Positions 22,481 through 35,900 of a stretch of 64,000 bases of DNA are shown one piece after another. Source of the stretch: Sclerodactyla briareus (taxonomy: Eukaryota > Echinodermata > Holothuroidea > Dendrochirotida > Sclerodactylidae); NCBI GenBank assembly GCA_026419785.1, contig JAODTK010005487.1:190001-254000 (forward strand), given 5' to 3'. Each line of letters begins with the position of its first letter. Positions within the stretch are counted from its first letter, which is position 1. Below the pieces are notes generated by a model. That model was not told the DNA's origin. It did no database searches and was given only the letters and a program-made list of their open reading frames with translations. A program made the position numbers and the translations under genes.

Positions 22481-23740
22481 AATCATTGCATAAATTTGCA
22501 TATTGATGAAAAATGGGCGGAAGCTTGTGTAAAAGATATCTCTTGATCGGTAGATGCAATTGGTGATTGCCGTCGGGGTATATAGCAACGATGAAGAGTA
22601 CACGGAATGATTAGATTCCTGGCATTATATATGCTAATTAAGTAGGTCTAATTTGCATAATTTCTGCGATATTTTGAAGTTCGTGGGATTTGGACGAAAC
22701 TGGTGGAGATGGTTTATCGATAGTCTCAATGAACAACTATCTACAGCGAAGCAAGTTTCGTAAAAGAATACGCCGAATCATCATCACCCCCCATGGCGTG
22801 CATTTACATGTTATCACTAATGGCATTTACTAGTCCTAAGTCGCCATAACGCTTACTGCAGATTCGTAATTTACGCCTTGGTTGACCCCATCCTGAATTA
22901 ACTGGTGGAGATGGTACGCCTTTGATTCCTGGATTAAATATAACAATAGTGCAAAGGTCACTAAGGTCATTAATGTGAATAATTGTCAGTAATTACGCAA
23001 TTTCGAAGTTTAGTTTTGTAAAGGCCAGAACAATTGGAAATGAGAGCCAGTCAGGGTGCTCGTGAGATTTGTCTGGCTAATTTTTGGGTTCAGTGGATCA
23101 AACAACATCTAAAAGAACAAGGGTCAAAAGGTCAAAGGTCAAGTTTTAAGAAAATATGCTTATTAGGAGTTACAGGCAACAAGAGAATAAAAATGTCAAT
23201 TTTGGGGTATGTGGTAGAGCTATGTGTGCTTCATAGACGAAAACTAACTCCCGCTTCGATCTGACACCTGGTCTTCAGTTACAAGGGGCCAAAGGTCGAT
23301 TTGAATACCTTTGGGGCGATAGCAAGGGGCGTGTTGTATCTGATTACATTAATGCTTTTGGGGCTTGGTGCATCACTCGAGGCAAGCATTTTATAAAAAC
23401 CGTCATGTCATCAAGGTCATTTAAGGTCACTCATGGACCAAGAACTGCCAAAATAAGCAACATTCCTGCAAAAGCTTCTAATGACTGTGTGCGTTGCGAT
23501 ATGCTGGAATGGGGGACATGACAGCTATATCAATGGTAAAGTTTTCATAAAAAACTGTAATGTCCTTAAAGGTCATCAAGGTCACTTATGGACCAAATTA
23601 TGCCAAAATAATAAACATTCCCTGCAATAGCCTCCAAAGAAGGTATGTGATATGCTGATGTTTTGAATACAAGGTGCTCATTTTTTGATGGGAATCGTTC
23701 ATAAAACTGTTATGTTATCAAAGGCCAGTCAATTATCCGA
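22481..23740 (+). repeat. diverged tandem repeats with AAGGTCA words
   Basis: From 23330 to 23735 two and a half units of about 155 bp read CATAAAA.C, TGT-ATGT-AT, CAAGGTCA, TTAAGGTCACTCATGGACCA, GCCAAAATAA, AACATTCC and GCAA-AGC-TC (starts near 23392, 23548 and 23699). Upstream, ACTGGTGGAGATGGT occurs at about 22698 and 22900 and GATTCCTGG at about 22615 and 22925. This indicates a further, older repeat of about 200-300 bp. No coding capacity is seen. Confidence 0.65.
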
Positions 23741-25182
23741 CTCTTAATGGTGAGAAGTATGAAACTTAATAAAAATATCCTACACACTCCATACATGTTT
23801 TGATTATAATTTTGTTCCCCTCTCGGCTACCCATTTAAGAATGGTATAGTCTAGTGAGCATCACCTATCAATATGAGCAGAACTCTCTATTTGAATTTTT
23901 TTCTTCAATTCCACCTCTCAGGTATGGTATTTCCAGTCATCTTAACTAGTATTCCCACCTGTAACAGACAGAGATTTCATTTATTGTCTCATTTTCAACT
24001 TCATGGGCATACCTGGTTGACAAAATGTAGAGTACCATGGCTGCACAATTGATTGAGCAGCTTAGTCAGTGAGTTCCAGTGAAGTATCTTGTGTTAAGAA
24101 CGATTGAAAACAATAACTTGATATTCCCGATTACCTTCTACCAACTCCCTTTATGTACACCAACTCGCTGAATTTCTGCAGTCGCCATCATATGTTTGTG
24201 TTTGTATCCGTAATCATATGAATTATTTCAGCCGGTCGGCTGCATATTTTTTGTGTATACCGTAAGAACAATCCAGCTTCCCGAAGCGCTAGAACAATAA
24301 TCGTCTTTCACGCAAGACTAGTATCGAAGGTGCATGACTCCATATTAGGATGCGTCCAATCACGTCCACGTTTGTATATACGCCTATAATAATGATTTTT
24401 GTCTCTGATACTCGTTTAACGTACCAACACTGCACGGATTCGGGTTCCTATCATATGTTGTCCTTACTAAATGGGGGGGGGGGGGGGGGGGGGGACGTAC
24501 TCTCATCGGCACTGTACATACCGTACATATTCATGAGCTATCGGAGCAAAAAGGGATGTAACATGATTTGGTGGCCGGCACAGCTCGCAGGACATTTTGG
24601 ATCTACGCATAATGGGGCTGATAGAAGAACCGTGGAGAGGGCATGAGTCAATAAGTGAGGTCATGACAAGTAGAAGTATGCTGTCGGACAAACAAGTTTC
24701 CTCGATGGTTTTCCCGCTACTCTCGATACCCACATATATAGAGTAAGATGAGTTGCATTAGATGCCTTTCTTGACCCATATAAGTTATGTTCGTCATGTT
24801 TCAAGCCCAGTGGACCCATATGAAACCATACACTGAATTATGGTGTGCCCGTATGGACCTGAGCGTGGGTGTACATGTATATATATGATACTATGGTATG
24901 ATTAAGTTCACTTTTCACAGAGGTTACTACTTGTTTCAGGTTTTGGACCGCATTTTAATGATATTTATGTATATGGCATTTGAAAGTAATATTTATTTTT
25001 TGGAGATTATATAGCTGGTTCCACATGTCTACCCGTCTACCGAATGATGAAGGAACGCAACATACTCTATCTAGGGTGTGTATGGAGTGGCCCCCATCAC
25101 GGGGTGTGGTGCAGGCTACTTTCAGCACTTGATAGAACTGGGATTGATAAGCATTACGATGATAGGTAGGTACTGAATATTC

Positions 25183-25184
<2 letters not shown>
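23741..25184. other. unassigned stretch
   Basis: No gene is recognised. A 20-plus base poly-G tract lies at about 24472-24494. Short open frames on both strands around 24350-24730 show no family resemblance. Confidence 0.45.

Positions 25185-25216
<32 letters not shown>
25185..25216. repeat. poly-T tract, 32 bases
   Basis: Uninterrupted T run. On the minus strand it could be the poly-A tail of a retroposed copy, but no source sequence is recognised beside it. Confidence 0.9.
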
Positions 25217-25219
<3 letters not shown>

Positions 25220-27045
25220 CTGAAAAACTGCACGCAAACAACGGAATTTAAGAAAATAAAAATAAGATAAACTGAAATTCATTTGTTGCGAGGAGGAGTT
25301 GTGTTGACCGCTTCTAACTAACTGAATAAGCAGCTGAATTTACCGGGTTAAAAAGACCTCACCTGTTGGGACGAATTGTGTTAACATTTGACTAAGTCGG
25401 TGCCTGGGCAACATTTCAAGTCCAAGATAGTGTGGATTATCATTTCGAAATGCAGATTGTGTCTGAAGAAATAACTACCCTTGATTGGTATGGATAATTC
25501 TAAGGATACGATGTTGCAATGTTATGAATTTGGTATGGTGGATTACTTGTTTGAGTGTTTCGGTATAACCGATTACACGTCTCTTAGCCAGGAAGCTGCG
25601 TCGATAGCGGACCCTATATTACCGAGTAATTGGAAAACCTCGGGTATTCAGACGTTTTTATGGTTTATGATCCTAATGATATACGAATACGCCGTACTGA
25701 CTATGTGGTGTTCACAAAGTCTTACCGTTGCCTGTATGAGTTCTGTATCCAATGCAACCAAAGTAGTCGACCTTCGTACCCTGTCACGAAGTGTATATAT
25801 ACACAATTCACAACCGCACCTTGCAATTGTTTTTTTTTGGGGGGGGGGGGATGGGGGGCCTATGGAAGGTGACAAAAATACCTGGAAAATTGGACAATTT
25901 GTTGAGCAATTGCTCCCAACACTAAGATCATCATTAGGGCTTTATTCATGCACCGTGGCCGACAGGGTTCGTATGCTGGAGAGTATAGGAGCACAAAAAG
26001 CCCAACAGTGATGGTAACACGTAGGTTTTCAACTCTGAGATGAATATGCTTTGCATGGTGAGGTCCCATTCCACACGAGTGCATTCACAGGATATTTCAT
26101 CGCCATCATTCCTAGAGTGTATACAAGTGGAAGTAATGAAGAACAAAGTTTACTAATAGTCATGTACTATCTGGGATGTATCGGAAACATGTTCTGTTAG
26201 AGTGAGCGCGTGAAAACAACTCTGGGACATCATTTATTACCCCCATGTAAGTTGTTGTTATGGGAAAATCATTTCCATAGTTGAAATGGTGAAACAATAA
26301 CAATAAGGTGAATATTCCAGAGCAATAAGGAACACAGTTGTTTCATGCGTGAAAACAAGTCGGAGGAAAACACACATATAATGTATGAATACTTGAAAAA
26401 ATACTAAAATTATAAAGAGGTATAGGCCTAGCCGGCATATCATGTTTCAGCCCGCCTAATGGACCGATGAAAGGGACATGACCTTTATTTAAGGTGGTCG
26501 GAGTGGCAACCAACGCTGATAATAGGATCGAGAAAAACATCAAATAACTGAAACAAACGCATTTACAAAATTGATTGCGTTAGCCAATGACACATTTCCA
26601 CCAGAAAGGTGAACAATGCCGCTGAGTGGCCAGCTGACGAGAACTCATCGGTAACCCTTGAAGTATTTTGTTCATTTATTTGTTCGGTAAGTGTTACACA
26701 AATGCAACTGAAAATATTCTGTTCTGTGATTTTTCTTGAAGCCATAATTCAAGGTATTTTCTACTTTCCGTTTTCCGGTATTATTTTGTTCACAAAACGA
26801 TACATATTCGAAACATATAATCGTAGTAGACTAGGTATAGAAATGGATATTTTCAACAAGTGGGTTTTTCGGGACAGCTAGGCTCGCCTGTTTCGCGATA
26901 TTGGTTATTTCTGTTAAGGTGTGTTCAGCCGGTTCCAACCATCCTAGCTGATCCTCACGTGTCGAGATAGAGCGATTGCACTATTTAAGATAATAACAAA
27001 ATAATCTAAAAGTACATGGAGGTGTCCCGTAGTTCGTCAAGGGTT
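25217..27045. other. unassigned stretch with one long but unsupported ORF
   Basis: A 176-codon frame (25481-26011, +) runs through a poly-G tract near 25838-25850 and overlaps another open frame on the same strand. It is within what chance allows in 64 kb. A good 5' splice-site match, TTCG followed by GTAAGT, sits at about 26685-26692 behind an open stretch, but no partner exon is found. Confidence 0.4.
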
Positions 27046-27640
27046 TCTCACATAACGGCGCTACCCAGTTACCAGTCCCACCTTCAATCCCATTGGGACT
27101 AGAAATGTTAGCCATTTTCACTATCAAGTGTTGTGGAAATCGATCAGTGAAAAATGCATAACAACTGCAAAATAGACCACTTTTTTGACCCCGATTGACA
27201 GAACCAGAGATGGTCCACAGATCCATAAGTTTCATTGCAATTCAACGACTTTGAAGAAATCCAAGAATCATGCAAAATAGACGCATTGAATGACCTCCTG
27301 TGAACCTCAACTCGCCACCTAATAAATCTACTCAGGACCGATGGTCGACCACATTCACCAGGCTTCGTGGGAAGCGCGACAAATTTTTCAAAATGTGTAT
27401 GAATAATGAAAATTAGACACACTTGAATTACCCTGAATCGAGTGAACCCGAATTATATGTCCGAACTTCCCCGGACTGAAGGTATACTATCTCACAAGTT
27501 TCATGAAAATCCGAATTTTGGCATAAAAGTATGCAAATTGGACTACTTAGCAGTTTACCTGGGAATTCAATCAGTTCATCGGCCTTATACCCTTACTATT
27601 CTGTCAAATCATAACCATAGCTCTCCAGTTTGTCCGTGAG
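27046..27640 (+). repeat. diverged tandem units with ATGCAAATTGGAC-like core
   Basis: The core ATGCAAAATAGACC and its variants recur at about 27167, 27268, 27406 and 27531, a period of 100-135 bp. Each is followed by a polypyrimidine-rich or TTGAATGACC-like stretch and preceded by AAGTTTCATG or similar. Related words occur at 51.3 kb and 58.57 kb. A hairpin at 27766-27784 (GATTCCTT, loop, AAGGAAT) lies downstream and resembles the one at 4156. Confidence 0.55.
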
Positions 27641-27789
27641 CTGCTAACGAACTCAACAATAAAATACAATAATAGGAGGACTTTACCGTTCTAGAGCCGA
27701 ATTAGTGTTTATTATGGGCGTTTATGACTTTTCATTTGGCATCCTGTTCTCGCTCACCCTTTTTGATTCCTTCAAAAAGGAATTATGCA

Positions 27790-29260
27790 GTCATGCAATG
27801 TATGTTATGTGATGTGTGTTATGTTTTGGTGTGTTGATTTTTGTGACAGATTTGAGATTGCCTCGTACTCGAGCCAACTCCGGACCCGTAAACGTCAGGA
27901 ATGGTGGTATTCGTTGTGTAGGTGCGCTAGTTGAGGCGTAGATGAACCCTATTTTTCTGTTGTAGTTTGGAGGCCATCTGAGGTCACTAGTGGATGCAAA
28001 AACTAGAACTCTTGAATTCGCATTTCTCAAGAATGCTAATCATCACACTTTTCTGTATCTTGTCCATCACAAGTAAGATAATTACTGTTGACTCCCTGGA
28101 AGTCATTCGTTTTCAAGGTCATGGTGTTGTTTGTTAGGGGTCAGAAACCAAGGATATTCCAAAATCCATTGCAATGACCTTGTAATCAGGCAATCTACTA
28201 AACAAAACCGCTCATGTCTTCCATGTGGGCATCTTGCATGTAACATCGTGATGTGTGTCGATGAACCCTATTTGTTCTGTTGTAGTTTGGGAGGGGTCAT
28301 CAAGGTCACTAGGGGTCAAAAACTGAAATCCTTGAATTCGCATTTCTCAAGAATGCTAATCAACACAATTTTCTTATTTAGTCGCATCACATTAGTAATG
28401 ATAATACTTTGACCTCTACTGAATGGCTTCGTTTTCCAAGGTCATTTTGTTGGTTGTTAGGGGTCAGAAACCAAGGAGATGCCAACATCCATGCATGACC
28501 TTGTAATCAGGCATCTCACAAACCGTTCATGTCTTCAATTTGGTATCTGGCATGTAGCATCGTAATGTGGTTTAGATGAACCCTATTTTTCTCTGTTGTT
28601 TCATCCAAGGTCACTAAAGGTAAAAATTGAAATTCGACTTCGCAATTTTCCGATCAACTCTATCACCCATGATTTTCTTATATTTGTGCATCACCTAGTA
28701 AACGTTGAGTACTTTTATCACCACTGAATGTCATATCGTTTTCAATTTCCTTTGGGGTTTTATGGGTCCAGAAACCCGGCAGATGCCAAAACCTGTGCAG
28801 AGACCTTGTAATCATGGCAATCGCACAACCTTGTGCACATCATGTTGGTATCTGCATGTATGCACGTGATTTGGTGTAGAGACCTTATTTTTTCTGTTTT
28901 GTATTTTGGAGGTCATCTGAGGTCACTAGAGGTCAATACGGAAAATCTTGAATCCGCTATTTTTATGAAGGCTGACCACAATTTTCTTACTTGGACTGTC
29001 ACATAGTAAGAGAGTACTTGTACTCCACTGAATGTTATTCGTTTTCCAGGTCATTTGTGCCCGTAGGGGTCAAGAAAACCAAGGGAGATTGCCAAAATCC
29101 ATCAAGCCCTTGTAATCAGGCAATCTCACAAAGCGTTTGTGTCATATCAATGTGTATTGGCTGTAACTTTTGTGATGTGGCGTAGATGAATCCTTTTTTT
29201 TTTTTGGGAAGTTCACTAGAGATGAAAGCTTGAAAATTTCTCGTATTCATTATTCTAACT
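27790..29260 (+). repeat. tandem array, about 315 bp unit, nearly five copies
   Basis: The landmark GATGAACCCTATTTTTCTG followed by TTGTAGTTTGG recurs at about 27942, 28260, 28575, 28878 and 29184 (the last two degraded). Each unit has GGTCATC-AAGGTCACTAG-GGTCAAAAA, a TTGAATTCGCATTTCTCAAG block, ATGCTAATCA and ACAATTTTCTTA. Then come a GACTCCACTGAATGTCATTCG-like stretch, GTTAGGGGTCAGAAACCAAGG and CCTTGTAATCAGGCAATCT. Copies become more diverged toward the right. It is non-coding. Confidence 0.85.
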
Positions 29261-30260
29261 GCAACAATGCAAGGCATTAGAAAAATTGTTTGCGTTGGCC
29301 ACAACTCTCAATTCCCCCCTTGCATCCACTCCATGCTTCTCCCACCATCCCTGTCCCATGTTCGTTGTATAACAAATTCAATAGGGGCCACTCTTTTCTC
29401 CCATCCCAAACAACCACCCCTCTCCATCCCCCTCCTACATGAAAATAATAAACATAAGTGCTATGATGTGCTTGTCGTCCATTAGTTACTTTTGATCATG
29501 GTCTTGATTAACTGTTGACAGGTGTTCCCAAACCTTTTATCAGTTCATGTACAGGAGGTACAGCTTTCTGGAGAAAGTTTTGCCATCATACTGCAAGCTT
29601 GGTGGCATTATTGAGAACACTTATGTGGATCAATGAATAGTAGATTGCCCATTACCACTGTCCAATCAACACTCGATCCCCTCCAACCTCCCCTATATAT
29701 TCTATTCATATTCCCATACACCCTCAATCCCCCCCCCCCGCCCCTCCCACTCAGTTCGCATTATCTCCACAAATAACAATTCAATATAACACTTATGGGA
29801 TCGATAACAGTAGATTGGACCATTATCACATTTCCATCAACACTCGAAATCCCCCTCCAACCCCCCTACACATTATCCCATTCCCATCCACGCTCAATCC
29901 CCCCCCCCCCCCTCTCCACTCAGTCCCAGTATCTCCAAGCTAACAATTCAATAATAAGTTATGTTGCGAATGTCATGGTCTGATGACCTAATTGTTCATG
30001 GTTTACCCAAAGAATGTTAATCAACTCACTTTTATAAATTCATGTATGTACACCTAACAGGTTTTGTATCATTCATGCAGCTTGGTGGTCTATATTAGAT
30101 CACTTGTGGACATGTGTGGATTGACAAGAGGACACTTTACCAGATTTATTATACCATTCCCCTCAACTCTAATTTCCGATCCCCGTTCATCACCTCCCCT
30201 CCCTCACCCGGTTAAGTTCTATACCGACTATACTGGAACCCTCACATTGGTACTCAGCTA
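29261..30260 (+). repeat. C-rich tandem repeats, unit about 170 bp in larger units
   Basis: Two clear units (about 29620-29795 and 29796-29965) share AGTAGATTG-CCATTA-CA and a TC-ATCAACACTCGA block. Both also have CCCCTCCAACC, a CTCAATC plus poly-C stretch, CCACTCAGT and AACAATTCAATA. A third degraded unit lies at 29290-29450. A longer flank (GGT.TT, then TTCATG, GCAAGCTTGGTGG) recurs at about 29520-29630 and 30050-30130, so the short units sit inside a larger duplication. Confidence 0.7.
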
Positions 30261-30507
30261 GCCGAAGGCGACTTTTTGACCCAGAGACCGATTTGTTTAT
30301 TTTCACGTTTTAGAGTGACAACAACAAGGGGGAAACCACTTCCATGTTGAAAGGAATGTTGGATGTCTTGAAAAGCACAGTATAGTGGCAAAGTCCAACA
30401 GGTTATTAGTCTATGTTTCTATAACGGAGTGGTTGGAGGCAGTGTTATGCAATATTAATAAACTAATATTAGATATTGTATAATATAACATTACTTTTTT
30501 TGTATAG

Positions 30508-30614
30508 GTTATCACAGCGGATTCCTCATTACCTTGGTCATACGAGGAAAACAACTTTACAAGCATCCGTCAACGAGTGATGCATGCAGTTATAGCAACA
30601 ATCGCTACCACCAG
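30508..30614 (+). CDS. possible internal exon, product unknown
   Basis: A 107 bp segment bounded by a good acceptor (TTACTTTTTTTGTATAG) and a good donor (CCACCAG then GTAATT). Frame 1 is open throughout and includes SSLPWSYEENNFTSIRQR. A second frame is also open, so the reading is not settled. About 200 bp downstream, ACACAG at 30805-30810 and GTAAGTTAT at 30838 could frame a 27 bp mini-exon that continues frame 1. No family is recognised. The flanking sequence is non-repetitive by eye. Confidence 0.25.
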
Positions 30615-32084
30615 GTAATTCGATTCTTTTGTGTTGTTTTGTTTGGTTTTCTTGGAACATTTTTATGGCCGACTATAGCAGCCCAAACACGCACTAGTGG
30701 GCCGTCAATGGCCAAGGAATGTGGGCGAACATTTCAGGCCTGCGGATAGGCCTCACAAAAATTCATATAGGCCGGCGAGCTTCACAAACAAATGCTTCTC
30801 TGCCACACAGGCACTGTGTCAAGATGATAGATATCCCGTAAGTTATATGAAGAAGAGTGTAAGACATCACCCTACGTAATTATATCCGTATCAATTTGGA
30901 GATGGCAGGGGTGGGGGGGGGGGTCAAGGCAGCAGAAGGCAGGAGGGAGGGGAAATGGTAATATTGGGAGCGTTCTGAGTATAGAAACCTGAAACGAGTC
31001 AGTGAACATTGATCTCACGGAAGCCACACGAGGGGCGTTCACCAGCCGTTCCATGATCAGCCTTGAAATAGCCTACAAGGCCTAGGCCTCAGCCTCTCTC
31101 ACTCCTGATGTACCATGAATATGTGCCAACCAAGCTCCGTTGCAACTAGTCCAGGGTTTGGTAGAACCAGCAACAACATGCAGTGAGTCGCTAAGATGTA
31201 ATTCGTATTAACGTTGGACGGACAGCACAAATCATGGTAGGCCTTATACGTATATTACGTAACGAGCCGCCTGTTACTTTGTCATCAGTCGCATTTATCT
31301 TTGTAAATTGTTAGTCTCGGACAAAAAAACAGAATGCAGTGAAGAACATAAGATAGCAAATCTGAAGGGATTAGGTCATGTACGTGTCAATCGGTTCATA
31401 TTTCCTTTTCTTTTTCCCAATGATATTTCAACAAGCATACTGAATTTATGAAAAAATTTGTTGCATGAAAAATGAATGAAAAAGTTTGGCATATATGTAG
31501 AAAAGAAAGTTATCCGAACGAACAAGCTCTTACATCCGATCCTAAATTTAAAAGTTAGAGTGTTTTAAATTCATTGTCACACGTAAAGCGGTATGGCCGG
31601 CATTAATACACGGATGAATTTTCTGATGCGAATGAATGTAATGGCGCGCACATTCCGCGGGGGGAAGGGGGAGGATACCCCCCCCCCCCCCCTCCACACA
31701 CACCACAAATTTTCGACGTGACTCCTAATGTCTTCAACCATTTCACACATAATATCTGGTTGTTTAAAGGCCCATCATCCCTCCCTCTTTTCCACATGGA
31801 TGTGCCCACTGTGCATGTTCCATTGATCATTTGCCCAAATCGCCAAAATGAAACACATTCACTCAATCGCTCGAAATTTCATAAACACCTTGATGAAGCG
31901 AACAGGGCGTCGGACCGTTTGAAAAGTAGGGGGACACACATCGACCATCTAGCGGGAGCGCCACCATCGGTGGCGCGGAGGTCTAAAGAAATTTCAGATT
32001 TTCAACCCTCCAGATCGACGGAACGGCCACGTGCCAGGCTCAATAGACCATTCTACATGTGTGATTTGAGTAAAAGACAGAACA
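30615..32084. other. unassigned stretch
   Basis: No gene is recognised. It includes a poly-G tract near 30910-30922 and a poly-C tract near 31679-31692. A perfect hairpin lies at 31958-31976 (GCGCCACC, ATC, GGTGGCGC). Confidence 0.45.
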
Positions 32085-32935
32085 AACAAGTCGGAACGTA
32101 TTGGTAGCTGAGGACAGCAAAAACTTCGGTCAAATACACGCATTTTTTTCGCCATTTCAGATTTATTGGTGTTCACATTCAACTGACCTCTACTGACATC
32201 TGTATTAACCATGGCATGACTTGGAACCTGTCTACCACATTAGCCCATATTTGCTACATGTGCACATCATAAGCCCGTGGCAGGGAAGTGGAAACACACT
32301 TCCCACAGAAATGAAATCTAACATTGTTGACACTCCTGTTAAGGAGTTGAACCACTCCACAAGTTACCATCAACAGATTTAGGTGGGGGGGGGGGCGACA
32401 AGCCACCCATTTTAGCGGCACCACTGAAGAATTGGGACCGAGATGTTAAGGTAAACAAATCCATGTGGAGGCAGAGGGTCTAATGTAAACTAGGGCGCGA
32501 GATGTCAGTGATGAAAGACAAATCATCTGCCCCTGGACAATAGGTTTATTGTCAACTATCTGCGGACTGACCTTCTGATTAGTCAAGGTAAACACTGCTC
32601 AGCCAGAAAGAATGGAGTAGATAATGTAAACAAAAATTGTCTGGCAGCAGGAGAGCTCAAAAATAAAGGTGGAAATTGGGATAAATTAAATTGGATGTAA
32701 TTAAAATCAAATAACACTATGCGAACATAAAGGTAGATAGGCTAGCCAGTAGCAAGCTTCATCACCCACCAGGTTTCAACCTGATGCATGTACGGTTCAG
32801 AAATTATGAGTGAATGTGACCAACAGGAGGGACGAAAACGAAACGGGACGAACGGACGAACGAAACGAACGGACGAGAAGAACGAGAGGAGGACACGATG
32901 ACTTGTAGAGTGCTATCCCGCAGCTAAAAAGTTTT
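32085..32935 (+). repeat. third copy of the 14.6-17.0 kb (CGAA)n composite repeat
   Basis: Starts with AAGTCGGAACGT and TTGGTAGCTG-GGACAGCAAA and follows the same order as the units at 14.95-15.72 and 16.1-16.93 kb. That order is CTGACCTCTACTGACATCTG, a CCACTCCACAAGTTACCAT block, poly-G, GGACCGAGATG, TAATGTAAACTAGGGC, the CACCCACCAGGTTTCAACCTGAT core, CGAA repeats and GATGACTTGT. The end is an imperfect TGC-TATCCC-GCAGCT hairpin plus A5 (about 32908-32930). The 5' third, including the open frame, is absent. Indels relative to the other copies are abundant. Confidence 0.85.
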
Positions 32936-35900
32936 CATTGTGCATATGATTTGATTTACCGACTATCACAAATGGTATTTTGTATTAATTTCTACTCTGG
33001 AGTTGTCTTGCGTGGGATCCAGGGGTCCACCGAACGGTCTCTGGTTGGATCGAAGGAAAAGCCATAGGCGTACGGGACCATTAAAATTTGGGAGCAGAAA
33101 TCTGAACCCGAATGTACAAGTCAGTCTTTGGAAACGGACGGCGCGCGCGTCGCGCGCGAGAAGAAAATCGCATGTTTTTTCCGGCAACGTTATCGAAAAA
33201 AGTCTGCAAAAAATGCAGGTATTTTTTTCACTTTGCTTGTTTCCTTCCCGAATTTTCACGAATTTTCATCTCAGAAAAATGGGGAAGGGGGCAGGCCCCC
33301 AGGCTTCTGAAATAAATCGAGGTGAAAAAATGAATAGAAGCATTACATCGCATATTTCTCCTACAACGCCTGGAAGAAAAACCGCCATTTCGCGAGAAAC
33401 ACTTGGAAAATTATGAACTTTTGTCTATTCAATTTAAAATTCGAGAACTCGGTATGAAACATGGTAATCCTTCCACTTCGGTCTATTCGGGTCAAGATCT
33501 TCACATGGGGTCCCAACTGGAATTAGTGACTTTAGACAATTTCCAACGCGCTTATGGTTTGTTTAGACAAAATTGAATCAGTTTAGGTGTGATTACAAAA
33601 TCGGGCATGTGCCTATTATTTGTTATTACCGGTCCGAAAAGGGGGGGGGGGACAAACGATATGATATCCCCCACCTACTTTGGAAAGTGGGGGACATTTC
33701 CCCCGACCCCTCCTGTTGACGCCCATGAACGCTAAACTAATTTATTTACCCCCTACCCCCTCCCCACCCTTGGTCATTGTTCTAACTTCGTGGCAACGCT
33801 GTAGATAGGACATTCGTAATATTCTAGTCGCAGAGGGTTATTAATGGAGTGGATAGCCTTTGAAGGACGTTTTCTGAGTGTGAATGCGTACAAGAAAACG
33901 TCTTGATTTATTATTTTAAAGGAATGGTGGGCGAATTTTTTGGCATTGGGTTATTCTATCTCTCTTGAGTTGTTGTGGTTAGGGGTTCTTCCATGAAGAT
34001 TTGTCAGCTTACCCTTTCTCGCGACTGGATGGACATGAAGGCGTAGTCACGAGATTCCAGTGGAACGCCAACATACCCGTTATACAGATTAGGGCATGCA
34101 CTAGGAAACCGGAAACCAATATGGATGTTAGCCTAGTGGAACTTAATACAAAGTACGATTAAAGCAGAATGGGTTTTCTTAAATCTCTAAAAAAAACATA
34201 TATTTTTGCTGCTACTTGCCAGCGGGTTTTCAAATGGAACCACAGACACATATCTAACAAAATACTATACTAACTAATTAATTCTCCTAAAAGTCTTAAT
34301 TGCCTCGGGGGCAAGTACTAAATTTGTGATAAGTGAATACAGTCTCTGGCCAGAGTCAATCCAATTCAATCCATACTCTAAAAAATATATAACTTGGGTA
34401 AAATCTCCTGTTTTCTCACTGTCAAGAATATGTCCAAAAATATATCTCGCTACACAAAAATGAGTATGAGATTGCAAATTCATATATATCCCCATGGAAG
34501 ATTTCCGTTCTGAAATGTCAATAATTTAATTATAGTACAATATATCGATCATATGGAAACTTGGTGAACGATACCAGTACACCAGAAATATATATGGTAA
34601 CGGAGACTCACTTACGATCAGGCCCAAAGTGCGTCCACGCCAAACGACAACCAGCCTAAGCGGGAATAAAAGACGACGATAGTAGGAAACATGTTCCTGT
34701 CCGTTTGGCTCCACATGGAGCTGGTGACAGTATCCTTACAGATACAGATGGGCCGACTCGTAGTCAGGAGAAAGACTCCCGCCCTAGTCACGTCTTATCG
34801 ATATACATATTCGGGATTTCCAGGGAGACGACAGCAATACGATGCGAGCGCGACCTTTTCCGACTCCTCCAGCAAGCTGAAAAATATGTGTGCCAGTCCC
34901 CGCCAAAACGGCACACCTAGGGACGACACTAAAGGCTAGCAATAATTATTACACAGGTCTAAAAAACACGTAACCAGGACCCCTCTGGAACGCAGACGCA
35001 ACTCGTGCACCTTGCCAAGAATGTGTATAAATTTAGCCCATAACACTGTCTACCATTATACGTTGCTATATGAGGGGTCTGGAAAGAACGTGCTCGCACT
35101 GGAGACTGAAGTCGTAATAAAACGCTACATACACGCCAGGCAATAAATCCCAGTGCCTATTGCGCCACGCATCTCCACATTTCAATGACCTTTGATCCAG
35201 CCACTTTAATCACGAAGACCAATGTCTACTTGACCCAAGTTATTGATAGGAAAAACATGTCCGACCAGCTTAAAACAAAGCACCCACAAAAGAATATATG
35301 GATGCCATAGAATTCACTTGTTGGAACTACGTAATAAGGATGACCTGGGGAGACCTATTTATACACAATAAATGATGTTTCGTGTGACAGGGCATGAATA
35401 TAAAAACGAATGAATTAAGGGTGACATCCTTGCCGAATATGTCGTTTCATTGGTCCACAATTCAGGCAGCCTGTTGCAATACAGCATTGTTCTTCGAGTA
35501 CCTTGAATTGCAGAAAATATCCAGTAAAATCAGTAGAGGGAACATTTGGTGTGATATACGTCATGTTAACATGGATCAAGAAATTTCGAACATTAAACAC
35601 AACTCTTCAAGTCAACAACACGAGTATCTATTCTAACAAAAATGATTGTCTGAAAAAATGGTGCAATTCTAAATCGGTCATAGGGGAACAAAGCTAAGTT
35701 CAGCCCATATGCTGCAGAAGTGTGAATAATGAACGTCGTCGAAAACTGACATCCCCGTTTCTGGAATTATTGAACCATGAAATTGGTTTGCAACATACGA
35801 AGAGCATTATTGCAAACCAAGGGCGCAAACACTGGCTGAAAGTTGGAGAAAGGGGCGTAGGTGGCTCAAGACAGTCCCGAAAACGTTTTGTATGTGGGTA

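Noticed and set aside
24955-25233. Minus-strand frame with a lysine run
   Set aside because: The lysine run is only the 32-base poly-T tract read on the other strand.
25481-26011. 176-codon open frame on the plus strand
   Set aside because: About one or two frames of this length are expected by chance in 64 kb. It runs through a poly-G tract, overlaps another open frame on the same strand, and resembles no family.
27790-29260. CRISPR-like regular repeats
   Set aside because: The unit is about 315 bp and repeats throughout, with no short repeat/unique spacer alternation. The setting is eukaryotic.
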